64,000 nt of DNA from assembly GCF_041146395.1 (NCBI RefSeq), contig NC_091006.1:6640001-6704000 (forward strand). Direction: 5' to 3'. Shown piece by piece: positions 45,726 through 56,049 of this stretch (the first letter of the stretch is position 1; each line of letters opens with the position of its first letter). The position numbers and the translations under genes were made by a program. The stretch comes from Eulemur rufifrons. Its lineage: Eukaryota; Chordata; Mammalia; Primates; Lemuridae. The notes under the pieces are model-generated. The model searched no databases. It was not told where the DNA came from and saw only the letters and a list, made by a program, of their open reading frames with translations.

Positions 45726-45740
45726 CCAGTAGGGGGCCAG
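45726..45740 (+). promoter_or_regulatory. CTCF-like motif, forward
   Basis: CCAGTAGGGGGCCAG matches the CTCF core (CCANNAGGGGGC) in forward orientation, 57 bp after the PAK4 stop codon. Confidence 0.5.
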
Positions 45741-45998
45741 CCCGGGAGACACTCCGTGTGGCACCACCCTGTTTGCTGGGAGGGGGACATGGGACCCTAC
45801 TACTGAACTCTGGTTTTGATTTCATGACTTTTAAGAAATCACAGTGACTCATGGGAGTAAGTGAGATTCCCAGGACCTCCCTATCCTCTGGGACGGGCCC
45901 CCTCTGTGTTCTTCTGTCTCCAGGAAGGACAGGCGGCCCTCCCGTCACTGGAAATCTGCAGCGGGGGTTGCTGGGGTGGAGAGAACACTATGAAAGAG

Positions 45999-46060
45999 GT
46001 GCGAGTGTGTGCGTGCGAGTGTGTGCGTGCGAGTGTGTGCGTGTGCGTGTGCGTGCACGC
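45999..46060 (+). repeat. GU-rich tandem repeat in the PAK4 3' UTR
   Basis: A 14-bp unit, GCGAGTGTGTGCGT, is repeated three times and runs into (GCGTGT)n. In RNA this gives UGUGU-type motifs favoured by CELF/ELAV-class proteins. Confidence 0.85.
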
Positions 46061-46461
46061 TGAGGGTCCCGTTGCTCTGTCCTCCAGCCTGCAAGTGGGT
46101 GTCCCTGACACCTTGCCTGACATCCAGCCCCCGCCCCCCCTGAGCCATTGTGGGGTCGATCATGAATGTCCGAAGAGTGGCCTTTTCCTGTAGCCCTGCT
46201 CACCTCTCCGGATGGGAGACAGGGGCCGGGGCCTCCCACCCGCCCCAGCCTCTGCAGCAAATGACTACTGCACCTGGACAGCCTCCTCTTTTCTAGAAGT
46301 CTATTTATATTGTCATTTTATAACACTCAAGCCCCTGCCCCCACCTGGGGACAGATGGCCCCTGTCCTTTGGGGTGGCACCGGAGACAGAACTGCCTGAA
46401 GAATCAGGTTCCTGCACGGTCAGCGCAGCCCCGCCCACCCCCACCTCAAGTTAGTTTTACA

Positions 46462-46467
46462 ATTAAA
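46462..46467 (+). terminator. PAK4: PAK4 poly(A) signal (ATTAAA)
   Basis: TTTTACAATTAAAACATTGTC is followed by the GU-rich TTGTCTTGTTTTGTGCGTGT downstream element. ATTAAA is the common second-choice hexamer. Cleavage is expected near 46480. Confidence 0.85.
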
Positions 46468-48390
46468 ACATTGTCTTGTTTTGTGCGTGTGGTGTGTCGG
46501 GGCCCCTGCCTGGCCATCTTGGGCGGGAACTTGGGGGGAGGTGGTCTGGAGTGGGAGAGAGGCCTGGCTGCCCCCCGCGTCCAGGCGAGGCAGGGTGGGT
46601 GGGCGGATGGCAAGTTCTGGTCCCAGCAGCCGGTAACGGCCCACCCCACTCCCCGGATGAGGGCAGGACTGTCCCCCGCCCTGGAAGCTGCCAGCTTGCC
46701 AGAGTCCATGAGCCATGGTGACCAGTTCACCAAATCTGTGATTTCCTGGAAACTTCTAAAGGTGGTCTTGAGTGTGTGGGGTGGGTAGGAATGGACCCTT
46801 GAAAATTACGTTAGTAAATTGGCCATGTGGCACGTTGGTCCGTGGGCAGATGGGCTTCGGGGGGATTGACTGGGGCTGACGGACCGGGAGCTGCCACTTG
46901 AGAGACACTCGCAAACCCAGGTGCCCGAGGGCGCAGTGATGGGGAAGGAATCTGGCCCACACAGGTGACACCACCACATCTGCGTCCCAGGCACATCCTG
47001 CCGCTCAGGCCCTGCTGGGCTGCACTTCCTGCGCCCTCCCCAGCACCCAGGGGTGGGCAGAGGCAGCAGCGGCCTCCCGGGGGTGCAGGTGGGAGAACGA
47101 GGAGTGAGCCTCCATCTCCTGTGCCGCCTGGGCGTCACTGGCACCAGAGACCTCAGCCTGGTCGCGGTGCTGGGAAGCAAGGGGCAAGGGCGGAGATTCT
47201 GGATTAGCCCAGGCCTGCCGCGGCCCCCACCCCCGCTCCCGGGACCCCTCTCCATAGGTCCTGACCCCCCAGGAGTCTGGCCACCGTTTCTGTGGCAGGG
47301 CCTGTGCCAAGGGCACACACGACCTGGACAGATCATCACAGACTTAAACAGAGCAGTGCAGGCAGCCCTCGCTCCGTAGGAATGTGTCTGAGGCCCAGGT
47401 GACGTGGATACATTGCTGGGGAAAAAATATGCCAGAATTGGCAGGAAAACATACAGAAAACAAGAGAAGACCAAGATAACACACCCCCCTACACACACCC
47501 AAAAATAAAAAGCTTCAGGCTTGAACACTCAGAGATGGGATCTACCAGACTGAGGGAGTCGGTCATTCCCACCTTGTGCAAGTGGTTCCAGAGAGTAAGA
47601 AAAGACAGCCCAACTCATTCTAAGCGGATGAGGTTCCAAAACCAGATAAAGGCGGTGAAGACCGGAACATTGCAGAGACGTCGGCTTCGGGGCATCCCAC
47701 GGGCCCTGAGAACAGCTCTGGGAGGTGCCCGCTCCCCAGTGAAGAAACAGGCTCAGAGACGGCAGGTCACTTGCCCAGTCGTATCTGCCTGACCCCACAG
47801 CGTCTCTGCTGCTTTGCCCTGGCCTTGGGTGGCGCAGTGGCTGCTCCTCGAGCCCCAGCGCTGCCTCCTGCTGCTGTTGCCCGTGCAGAAGGGGTTCCCG
47901 CGGGAGCGGTCAGGGGCGGGTCAGGAAAACAGGCCCCTCTAGTCGTTTCGAACAGGGGAGGGGCAGATTTAACACCGGCGGCTGGTTAGTTAAAAGCCAG
48001 GTACCCAGCGATCATTAAAGGCGCCAGAGCAGAGTGGCTCCTTCCAGCTTCCTGCCCTGCGCTCTCACTCTGCCTCCTGCAGGCAGAGCATCACTGACCC
48101 TGCCGGCAAGGGAGTCTGCAGAGCAGTTTTTCAGGCGGAACAGGGAAGCGCTTAGAAGGGCAAGTGTGGACCACACGGCAGCCGAGTGGCACTAGAGGAC
48201 CCGCTTTGTTCAAATGTAATTGACCAGACACGGCACTCCACGGGAAGGAATGTGAACTCAGCGGGACAGGAGGTGTGGGTGACAGTTAGACCCACAGGCC
48301 TGGAGGGACAGCCAGGGATGTGTTAGTCTATAGGGCAGAGGTGTTGGGGTCTCGGAGACCCAAAGCGAGTGATTTAAACAGGTCAGGACA

Positions 48391-48559
48391 GGGGCTCCCG
48401 AAGTGTGCTTCCCAGTCCAGCAGCACGGATGGGAATTTGACGTGTGAATTCCTGGGCCCCACCCCCGGCTGAATCAGAAACTGGTGGGGCCCAGCAATCT
48501 GCATTTTAACGAGCCCTCGAGGGCATTCTGATGCCTGCTCAGGTGTGGGAACCGCTGAG
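48391..48559 (+). repeat. MER5A hAT-Charlie fossil
   Basis: GAATTCCTGGGCCCCACCCC, GAATCAGAAACTGGTGGGG, CCCAGCAATCTGCATTTTAA and GGGAACCGCTGAG are the MER5A consensus in order. Confidence 0.9.
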
Positions 48560-49093
48560 ATCCACAGGCGTCCTCTCGTGTGAAAGGCCGGCTTGTGTGG
48601 GACTGGGCCCTCTCCAGTCGTCAGCAACCCAGGTCCTTCCATCTTGTTCCTTCATCCTGGGACCCCTGCCTCTCCCGCGTGGTGTAAAGTGACTCATCAC
48701 ACCAAGAGGGGCGCGGGGAGAGGAGGGCGCCCCGCCTCCTAAGGACCTGACCCAGACGTTTCACCATTACTTCACTGGCCAGAGCTGAGTCACACAGCCG
48801 CACCCGCGGCAAGGGAGGTTGGGGCGGCCGTGTGTCTAACTCCACATTCCAGTCGTGATTCTCCACCCCTGCTGTTCGCTACACTTGCGCGGCTTCCCTG
48901 GAAATTCTGATTTAATGACAGAACAGAGAGTCCAGAAGCAGACGCAGATGTATGCGGGAGCTTCATCTATGATAAGGACGGCCCCACGAATGCAAGGAGG
49001 AAAGAGATTGTTTAATAGTAGTGCTGGCGAAATTGGCTCATTTCTGGAAAAAAAACTAAATCCCTCCCTAATGCCACAACAAAAAGGAAGCGT

Positions 49094-49285
49094 AGATCTG
49101 TGCTGTCCAGTACAGTGATCGCTAGCCGCGTGTGGATATTTGATTTTAAATTAAAGTGAAATAAAATTAAGCAGACGGCCCCTCAGTTGCACTAGCCACA
49201 TTTTCACGCTCAGCTGCCACACGTGGTCAGTGGCTACTGGTTGGGCAGTACAGACACTGGACATTCCCGTTATCTCAGTCCTATT
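49094..49285 (+). repeat. Palindromic Charlie-type hAT fossil
   Basis: TGCTGTCCAGTACAGTGATC with CTAGCCGCGTGTGGAT on the left is mirrored by CACACGTGGTCAGTGGCTAC and GGGCAGTACAG on the right, around an AT-rich TTTAAATTAAAGTGAAATAA centre. Confidence 0.65.
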
Positions 49286-49299
49286 GGACACCGTTTCTC

Positions 49300-50330
49300 T
49301 AGATGGATAAAGATCTAACTGTGCAACAAGTGAAGTGTAAAGTTGACCTGGGGGCCAAAAAGGACTTTTTAAACAAAATTGCAAAGGCACACATTAGTAC
49401 GAAAAAAATAAAGGTGGTTATTCTTTGTAATAGGTTTCAGAATGGGAGAAAATATTTCCAAAGTCTTACACTGACTTTTTTTTTTTTTTTTTTTTGAGAT
49501 AGGGTCTCTATCTCCCAGGCTAGAGTGCAATGACGTCATCATAACTCACTGCAACTTCAAACTCCTGGGCTCAAGCGATCCTCCTGCCTCCTCCTGCCTC
49601 AGCCTCCCGAGTAGCTGGGACTACAAGCACACAGCACCACGCCCAGCTAATTTTTCTATTTTTTGTAGAGAAGGATCTTGCTCACGTTCAGGCTGGTCTT
49701 GAACTCCTGGCCTCAAACCATCCTCCTGCCTCGGCCTCCCAGAGTGCTAGGATTACAGGTGTGAGCCACCACGCCTAGCCAAGTCATCTTCCTAACAAGA
49801 AAAAGAGAGCAACCCTAACAGGAAAGTGGGCAGAGGACATGAACAGGCAACTTAGAGGAGAAGGAACTGAAAGGCCAGTATGGGTATCACAGTTGCTGAG
49901 ACTCACTGGTGTAGCTGTCAGAGGCAGATGGAAACAGTGAGCTGCCGTTTTACACTCTGGGTCTGATAAGAGCTAAGAAGTCTGGCTTAGTCAAATTAAG
50001 TACTGCACCCATACACGTATCTCCCAGTAATTACAACAGTCACCCGAGGGAGAGTGACCGAGGACGTTCCCTGCAGCATTATCTGCAGGGCAGGAGCTGG
50101 AGGCGGCCTTCATGGTGCGTGGCCACCCCAGGGGAGCGGGTGGCTGACAGAGGGGAGCACCCTAAGGATTCCTGTGCAGACGCCAGGACTCACGGACCAA
50201 GTGTGCCCCCGAGGAGGGGCGTCAAACCAGTGGGACACAGAGAAAGTAAAAATGGATCTGTCATACAAAGCTGGGTGTATAAATTACAAATTGTGGACCT
50301 AAAACAATGGTCCTCATTTGCAAGGCCAAA
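49300..50330 (+). repeat. L1-like remnant, sense, split by an Alu
   Basis: AAGTGGGCAGAGGACATGAA and ATTATCTGCAGGGCAGGAGC resemble L1 ORF2-tail phrases (gggcaaaggacatgaac…). The Alu at 49476-49780 interrupts it. It is diverged, with approximate edges. Confidence 0.5.
49476..49780 (-). mobile_element. Strepsirrhine-type Alu, antisense
   Basis: A 19-nt T-tract is followed by an antisense Alu with CCCAGAGTGCTAGGATTACA. A local duplication of CTCCTGCC occurs near 49580-49595. Confidence 0.94.
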
Positions 50331-52559
50331 GAAAGGGATCATTTACGTATTAGAATGGCTACCCGTGGGGTGGGGGGGAGGGAAAGGAAAGGAGGAGTGA
50401 ACAGCAGAATAAAGGCCTTGAAGGCCACGCAGAGGCTTTGCTATCTAAGCAAATGGCGACCCCCTTTGGTGTGGACGGGCCTGGTCACAGATACTTGAGA
50501 TAAAAATGATCTAGGTGATTCTAACATGCAACCAGGACTGAGAACGGACACCCAGCAGTTTGTGTGCCACAGGAAGTTGTCATTGACCCCCAGATTCGTG
50601 TCTGCCTCCTGAAAACACACCACAATCTACCAGGAAGGCCCATTTCCCAGATCAGAGACTGAGGCCCACAGAGGGAAAGGGGCTTGCCCAGGGACCTAGG
50701 CAAGTGTGGGTCTCTTGTCAGCCTTCTGTGCTCCAGGCCCTGGGCTGGCAGTGAGGCTGCGTGTGGGCAGAGCAGATCCCGCCCAGGCCTCACCTGGTCC
50801 AGGAGTCTCGGACTCCGATGTCCCCGAGGCTAGGCAGGCGACGTCAGTAATCGAAGTGGGTGAGTGCTGCTCTGTAACGTGGCCCACCCAGCCCCTCGAA
50901 GGCCAGTCCCTTCGTAGCTCACTTTGCACCGATATTAGCAAAATGTGCACATCCTCGTGCGTCTTGCTTTTTCCCGCCTCACAACGTATGTCTTGGTGGT
51001 TGCTCTCTGTAGGTGCATAAAAAGCAACGGGATGAACAGGGGTGGATTTATCTAGTGTACCTGCGCGTCCCCTGCTCCCTCAAGCACCCCTGGGCTCCCA
51101 CCTACCCTCTGCCCTAGGTCAAGCCTTCGGGTATCTCAGACCCTCCCCGGATCCTTCCCTGGCTCTGGTCAACCCCACCCCTGTCTCTAAGTCCCTCTCT
51201 CTTTCTGTCTCTAAGCCTCAGCCTCTGTCTCTCGACCTCTCATTCTGTTTTCTCTGTTTGTCTCTTTGCTTTCTCTGTCTCTGTCTTTATCTTTGTCTCT
51301 TTCTGAATCCCTGCCTCCCTCTCTCCTCTCTGCCACTCTCCGACCTCCCTGCTTCTGCCCTGCCTCACTCCTGCCTCTCTGTCGTCCCCTGCAGGGAGCA
51401 CCTGGCTCACCGCCCCCTCCAGCTCGCAAACCTCTGTGGTTCCCATCTGGGGCAGGCGGCACCCAACCCAGCCCACCTTTCTCCCACCCCCAGCCCTCCT
51501 GGCCTGGCTGCACCTTCCCACCCCCTGCAGCCCTGGCGCAGAACCCAGGGTCTGCTCCCCTGAGTCCCAGGTGCCCCCCCTGCAGGACGCCCGCCCTACC
51601 CTCTCCACCAGAAGGCTTGGGTCCTGGGATGTGCTGGCTCCCGGGGGTGACACTGGTTTTGCAGCCGGAGCTGTGGGAGGTTGGACATGGTGCCTCAACT
51701 AGACAGAGCCTCTTCCTTCTGCCACGGGGCCTGGCCTTCTCACCGTCCCTGCCCAGCAAGCAGAGCAACAGCCCGAGTCAGCCCCGAGCTGGGGACAAAC
51801 AATAAACAGACCTGCCCAGGCCCTGCCCCGGTGCGGCTGACACCCCGGCACAGTGAGACAGCTATGCCCAAGCGGGCCTGTTCCACGTACTCAGCTGGAT
51901 TTACAAATCATACCAGGCGCAAGAAAGAAAGAGCAGGGTGTGGCCACAGAGACTAGCCGGGGCGGGAAACTTACCTGGCCTGGGGAGGGCCCAGGTCGCT
52001 TTCTGTGTCCCAAGAGAGAACAATCACCAGGCTGTATTGTCGGGTAGGAAAGCAAGAAGGGCGTGGGCATCGGGAGGCGGCGAGTGTGAGTGGAGACGAA
52101 TCCCCAGAACCTGTAAATGCTACTTTATTTGGAAAAAGGGTCTTTCCAGATATGATTAAGTTAGGGGCCCTGGGTTGAGGACATCACCTCAGATCACCTG
52201 GGTGGACTCTGAATTCAGTGACAAGTGTCCCTGGCCTGTCACTGGCTCCATCCTGTCTTCCTGAGGGTGCTGCATCTTGTCATGAGCAGGATTGGGAGCT
52301 CTGGGATGCAGAGAGAGAGGAGGAGCGGTGCTGAGGGGGATTGGGACCAACTCGCAGGTGGCTTAGAAACCGGGCTGAAAACTAGAACCTGATCCGAGAC
52401 TTCTCGGAGCCACGCGGCATTTTCAGGACAGGGAGGCTTGGCCTAAAGGCTGCAGAGACGGACCGTGCTGGTAGCCAAGTAGCAGCACACAGAGCTTGGA
52501 CCCTAACCCGAGCCACCCTCCCCGGGGATGCTCATCCAGCCCAGCGCACAGACTCTGGG

Positions 52560-52730
52560 GCCACAATGCTGGGGCTCAAACTTCCAAGCTGTGTGACCCT
52601 GGGCACTTCACTTCACCTCTCTGTGCCTCAGTTTTTGGATCTTCAAAGTGGGTTTAATAACAGCACCTACCTTGGAGGTACGCATAGAACAGAGCCTGGC
52701 ACACAGTAAGTGCCCCCTAATTGCTGTCGT
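52560..52730 (+). repeat. MIR SINE, sense
   Basis: CAAGCTGTGTGACCCTGGGC, CTTCACCTCTCTGTGCCTCA and GAGCCTGGCACACAGTAAGT are in full MIR order. Confidence 0.88.
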
Positions 52731-53116
52731 CTCTGAGTTGTTTTCATCTCCTCAGTTCCTTGGCTTCCCAGATCTGCTGGGTCATAGGGTGGGAGTATGC
52801 TCAGTTTCATAAGAAATTGCCAAATCCTTTTCCAAAGCAGTCACACCACTGCTCAAGCCTTTACCATTGCATGATATACGACATGTGGCTTTTGGGGACA
52901 GGTGCTGTGTTGGTCATGCAGGCCTTGGCCTGTTTGGAAAATCACCTTTCGGAGGCTGAATCCCCACGCTGGGGCCTTGGCTGCTGGCGGAGAGAGAGGA
53001 AGTTTGGGATCTAAAGTTAAAATCCGCTCGGCTTTGCAGGGCTCCAGTCGTGCCCCTGGATCCCTCAGGTTTAAGGAAAAGGGTTCTCGTAGATTCCGGA
53101 GCCCATTGCAGAGGGA

Positions 53117-53211
53117 CTGAATCTAACTCCTGGGGATGGGACTTAGAAACACACATTTTTAATAAGCTCCTGGGGTGAATGTGACCGGTCTTCAAGTCTG
53201 GGAACCACTGA
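53117..53211 (+). repeat. MER5A-like hAT fossil (3' part)
   Basis: TTTTTAATAAGCTCCTGGGG and CTGGGAACCACTG mark the right half of a MER5A copy. Confidence 0.6.
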
Positions 53212-53270
53212 GTGTGGGGACACGGGTGAGAGGGAAGGCCACGCTGACAGAGGAACTGTCATGAGTAATA

Positions 53271-53658
<388 letters not shown>

Positions 53659-53725
53659 TCATGGAAGGTTTAGGTGGGGGAGTACCTGGTTGAGTTTAGG
53701 CTTCAGTACAACCCCTCTGGCTGTC

Positions 53726-53750
53726 GTGTGTGTGTGTGTGTGTGTGTGTG
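53726..53750. repeat. (GT)12 microsatellite
   Basis: A GT run of 25 bases followed by TTTGTGTGG. Confidence 0.95.
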
Positions 53751-54409
53751 TTTGTGTGGAGGAGTGGAACTCCTGTGGGTGAGGCACCCAGAAGAGATGA
53801 TGTGAAAACCACGGCCAGGTGGGGGGCGGCAGAGGAGGGCGTCACCCCCGCTCTGCAGCCTGCTCACCGCCCTCCTTCCCGCTCTCCTCTGGCTCCTCCC
53901 GGCCCCGCCCCGCCCTGGATTCCGACCTGGGAGCAGCTCTGGCTGCACGCACCAGACACCCCTCCTCCCCCCCATGGCGGTGATGGGTCCGAGACAGGTG
54001 GGCGGGCGGCCAGTTCGGCGTGGGTTTGCGTGCTTGCGGCGGCCGGGCCATCTCTGGTGGTGTGTTGTGGGCTCTGCCAGTGTTTGTCTGGGAATCTGCT
54101 GGGGACCTCCGGGTGCAGTGGGGCTACACCTCACGTGCGTGAGTTGGTTTGCCCCCTCCCCAGGGTCCCCCTGCCCCACCGCCATGGCTCAGTCCCGGCT
54201 TGCCTTAGTCCCCTGGTCTGTAGTGGAGACGCTATTACCTGCTCCCACCTCGGCAGGGCTGTGAGGTTTGACGAGTTCAAGACGGACCTTCAGTAAATGT
54301 AACCACCAGCTCCGGTCTGCTTCTGTGTGAGTCAGTCTTCCCGGGAGCGATTGAATCTGTGTCCCTGCGTATCTTACCCGAGACTCCATGTGAGTGTGTC
54401 CCACTCGCC

Positions 54410-54600
54410 ATGTGCCTCCTGTGCAACCTTGGGTGAGTTACTAGACCTCTCTGCTCCTCTCTGTTTCCTCATCTGCGAAATGGGCACGACGATGGTGTCT
54501 ACTTCCCGGGGTGGATGCGGAGATGGAATTAATCACTCTGCCTGATGGACTTAGCAAAACACCTGGCACGCAGGCAGCCCTCAATTACCTGCGCATTGTC
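54410..54600 (+). repeat. MIR SINE, sense
   Basis: CCTTGGGTGAGTTACTAGAC, TTCCTCATCTGCGAAATGGG and ACCTGGCACGCAGGCAGCCC are in MIR order. Confidence 0.75.
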
Positions 54601-55724
54601 ACGGAGTGCCTGAGCATGTGGGGGCAGGAAGTGCCCTTGGGAGCTTGTGGTGGTATCTGGGACAGAATGAGACAAGGCCTGGGAGGGTGGCCTCTGTTTC
54701 CACATCCGTAAAATGGGCACAGCGTTGCTGTGGGTAAGACCTGTACCGGAGCACGTGGGGCCAGCACGCACAGCTACACACACACACACGTGTGCTGATT
54801 CTTTCCCTTTCCCTGTAAAAGGCTGATCGTAGCGGCGCCCACCTCCTCATCGTTGTTAGGAGGGTGGAACTACCTTGGGACGGACCCAGAAAGCATCGCT
54901 GTGGCACACATTGACAATCTGGGCGCAGCTCAGTGCCCGCGCTTACCTAGGTCAGGTGAAGGATGTGGCCATGGGCAGGAAGTGGCCGTGGGCATCTGGC
55001 CCTACAGGTTCCTCTGCCACCCCACCTCCTCCGCACCTCCTGCCCCCATTGCCCCACCCCCCACTCCAGCCTCCCCACGACCTCTGAGGGAGGAGGCTCC
55101 GGCAGCCCACCTGCCCCCGCCCAGGAAGGGGTGCAGGCACCCAGAAGCCCAGCTGGGGCGACTGCTATCTCCCTGCCTCCCTGGGGCCCCCCATCTCTGG
55201 GGCTCCCCATCTCTGCTTCCAGGTCTCTCTCTGCTCTCCTCACCTTGGTTTCTAGGACAGAAAATGTCGGGGTCCCGAAGGGGTGTCCTAGGTGAGGGCA
55301 GAGGAGGAAGTGGCAGAGGCAGGACCTCCCCTCTCCACCCCTCCGATGCCCCCCAGAGTGAGAAGGGGGAGGGAGGAGAGGTCTTCATTAACCGACTTCT
55401 CAGTCCTGCCCGACCTGAGCGAGGGGGTTGGGCCTCATTGCAGAGCGCAGAGCCGGGCAGCAGCCTGGGTCCTCAGCCGCCCCAGGAAATTTGAGGGAGG
55501 AAGTCTGGGGACCTAAAGAGGGGGCTGGGGACCTAAAGAGGGGTCTGCGGGAGGAGGGGTGGGGGCCCGGGCTCCGGAGTTTGAGGGAGGAGGACCCGAG
55601 AGCCCAGATCCTCCCCCTAACACTCCCCTCTCTTAAATGCCATCTCGGGCACCCTGCCCCTTCCTGCTCCCAGTTAACCCCGAGCCCTGCAAAACCCGGG
55701 ACAGTCGCTCAGACCCAGCTACGG

Positions 55725-56049
55725 ATGGCGGAGGTGCCGGACAAACGCTCTCTCGGTGGCCGGATGGAGGCTGACGGGCCAGCGAGCCCCCAGAAGCTGC
55801 CGCCCTCACCACCGTCGCCGCCCCCACTGCCATCCTCGCCACCTCTGCCCTTGCCGACGTCACCCGCGGCCCCAGGGACCCCCGTGCTCCCCCAGCTCGA
55901 GCCGTCCGAGGCCTACGCCCGGCAACTGCTGCTGGAGGAGTGGGGGCCGCTGGGCAGGGGCCTGGAGCTGCCCCCGAGCCTCACCTGGAAGGTGCTCCTC
56001 CTGCGGCGGCCGCTCTACCGCAACCTGCTGCGCTCGCCCAACCCTGAAG
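55725..56049 (+). CDS. NCCRP1: NCCRP1 coding exon 1
   Basis: From ATG to the donor CTGAAG|GTGCCT. It encodes residues 1-108 plus one base of Gly109: the proline-rich N-terminus, YARQLLLEEWGPL and the start of the FBA domain. The Kozak context CGGATGG has G at +4 but no purine at -3. Confidence 0.93.

Larger units (their letters stand above)
45670..46482 (+). other. PAK4: PAK4 3' UTR
   Basis: About 810 nt from the stop to the poly(A) site. It holds a strong CTCF-like motif (45726-45740), a GU-rich tandem repeat (45999-46060) and AU-rich CTATTTATATTGTCATTTTA shortly before the end. The right edge is inferred from the poly(A) signal. Confidence 0.85.

Noticed and set aside
51900..52300. Ancient LTR-type repeat
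   Set aside because: Some phrases (TTTATTTGGAAAAAGGGTCT, AATTAAG-like) recall an old mammalian repeat, but I could not decide the class or edges from sequence alone, so no separate feature is given.
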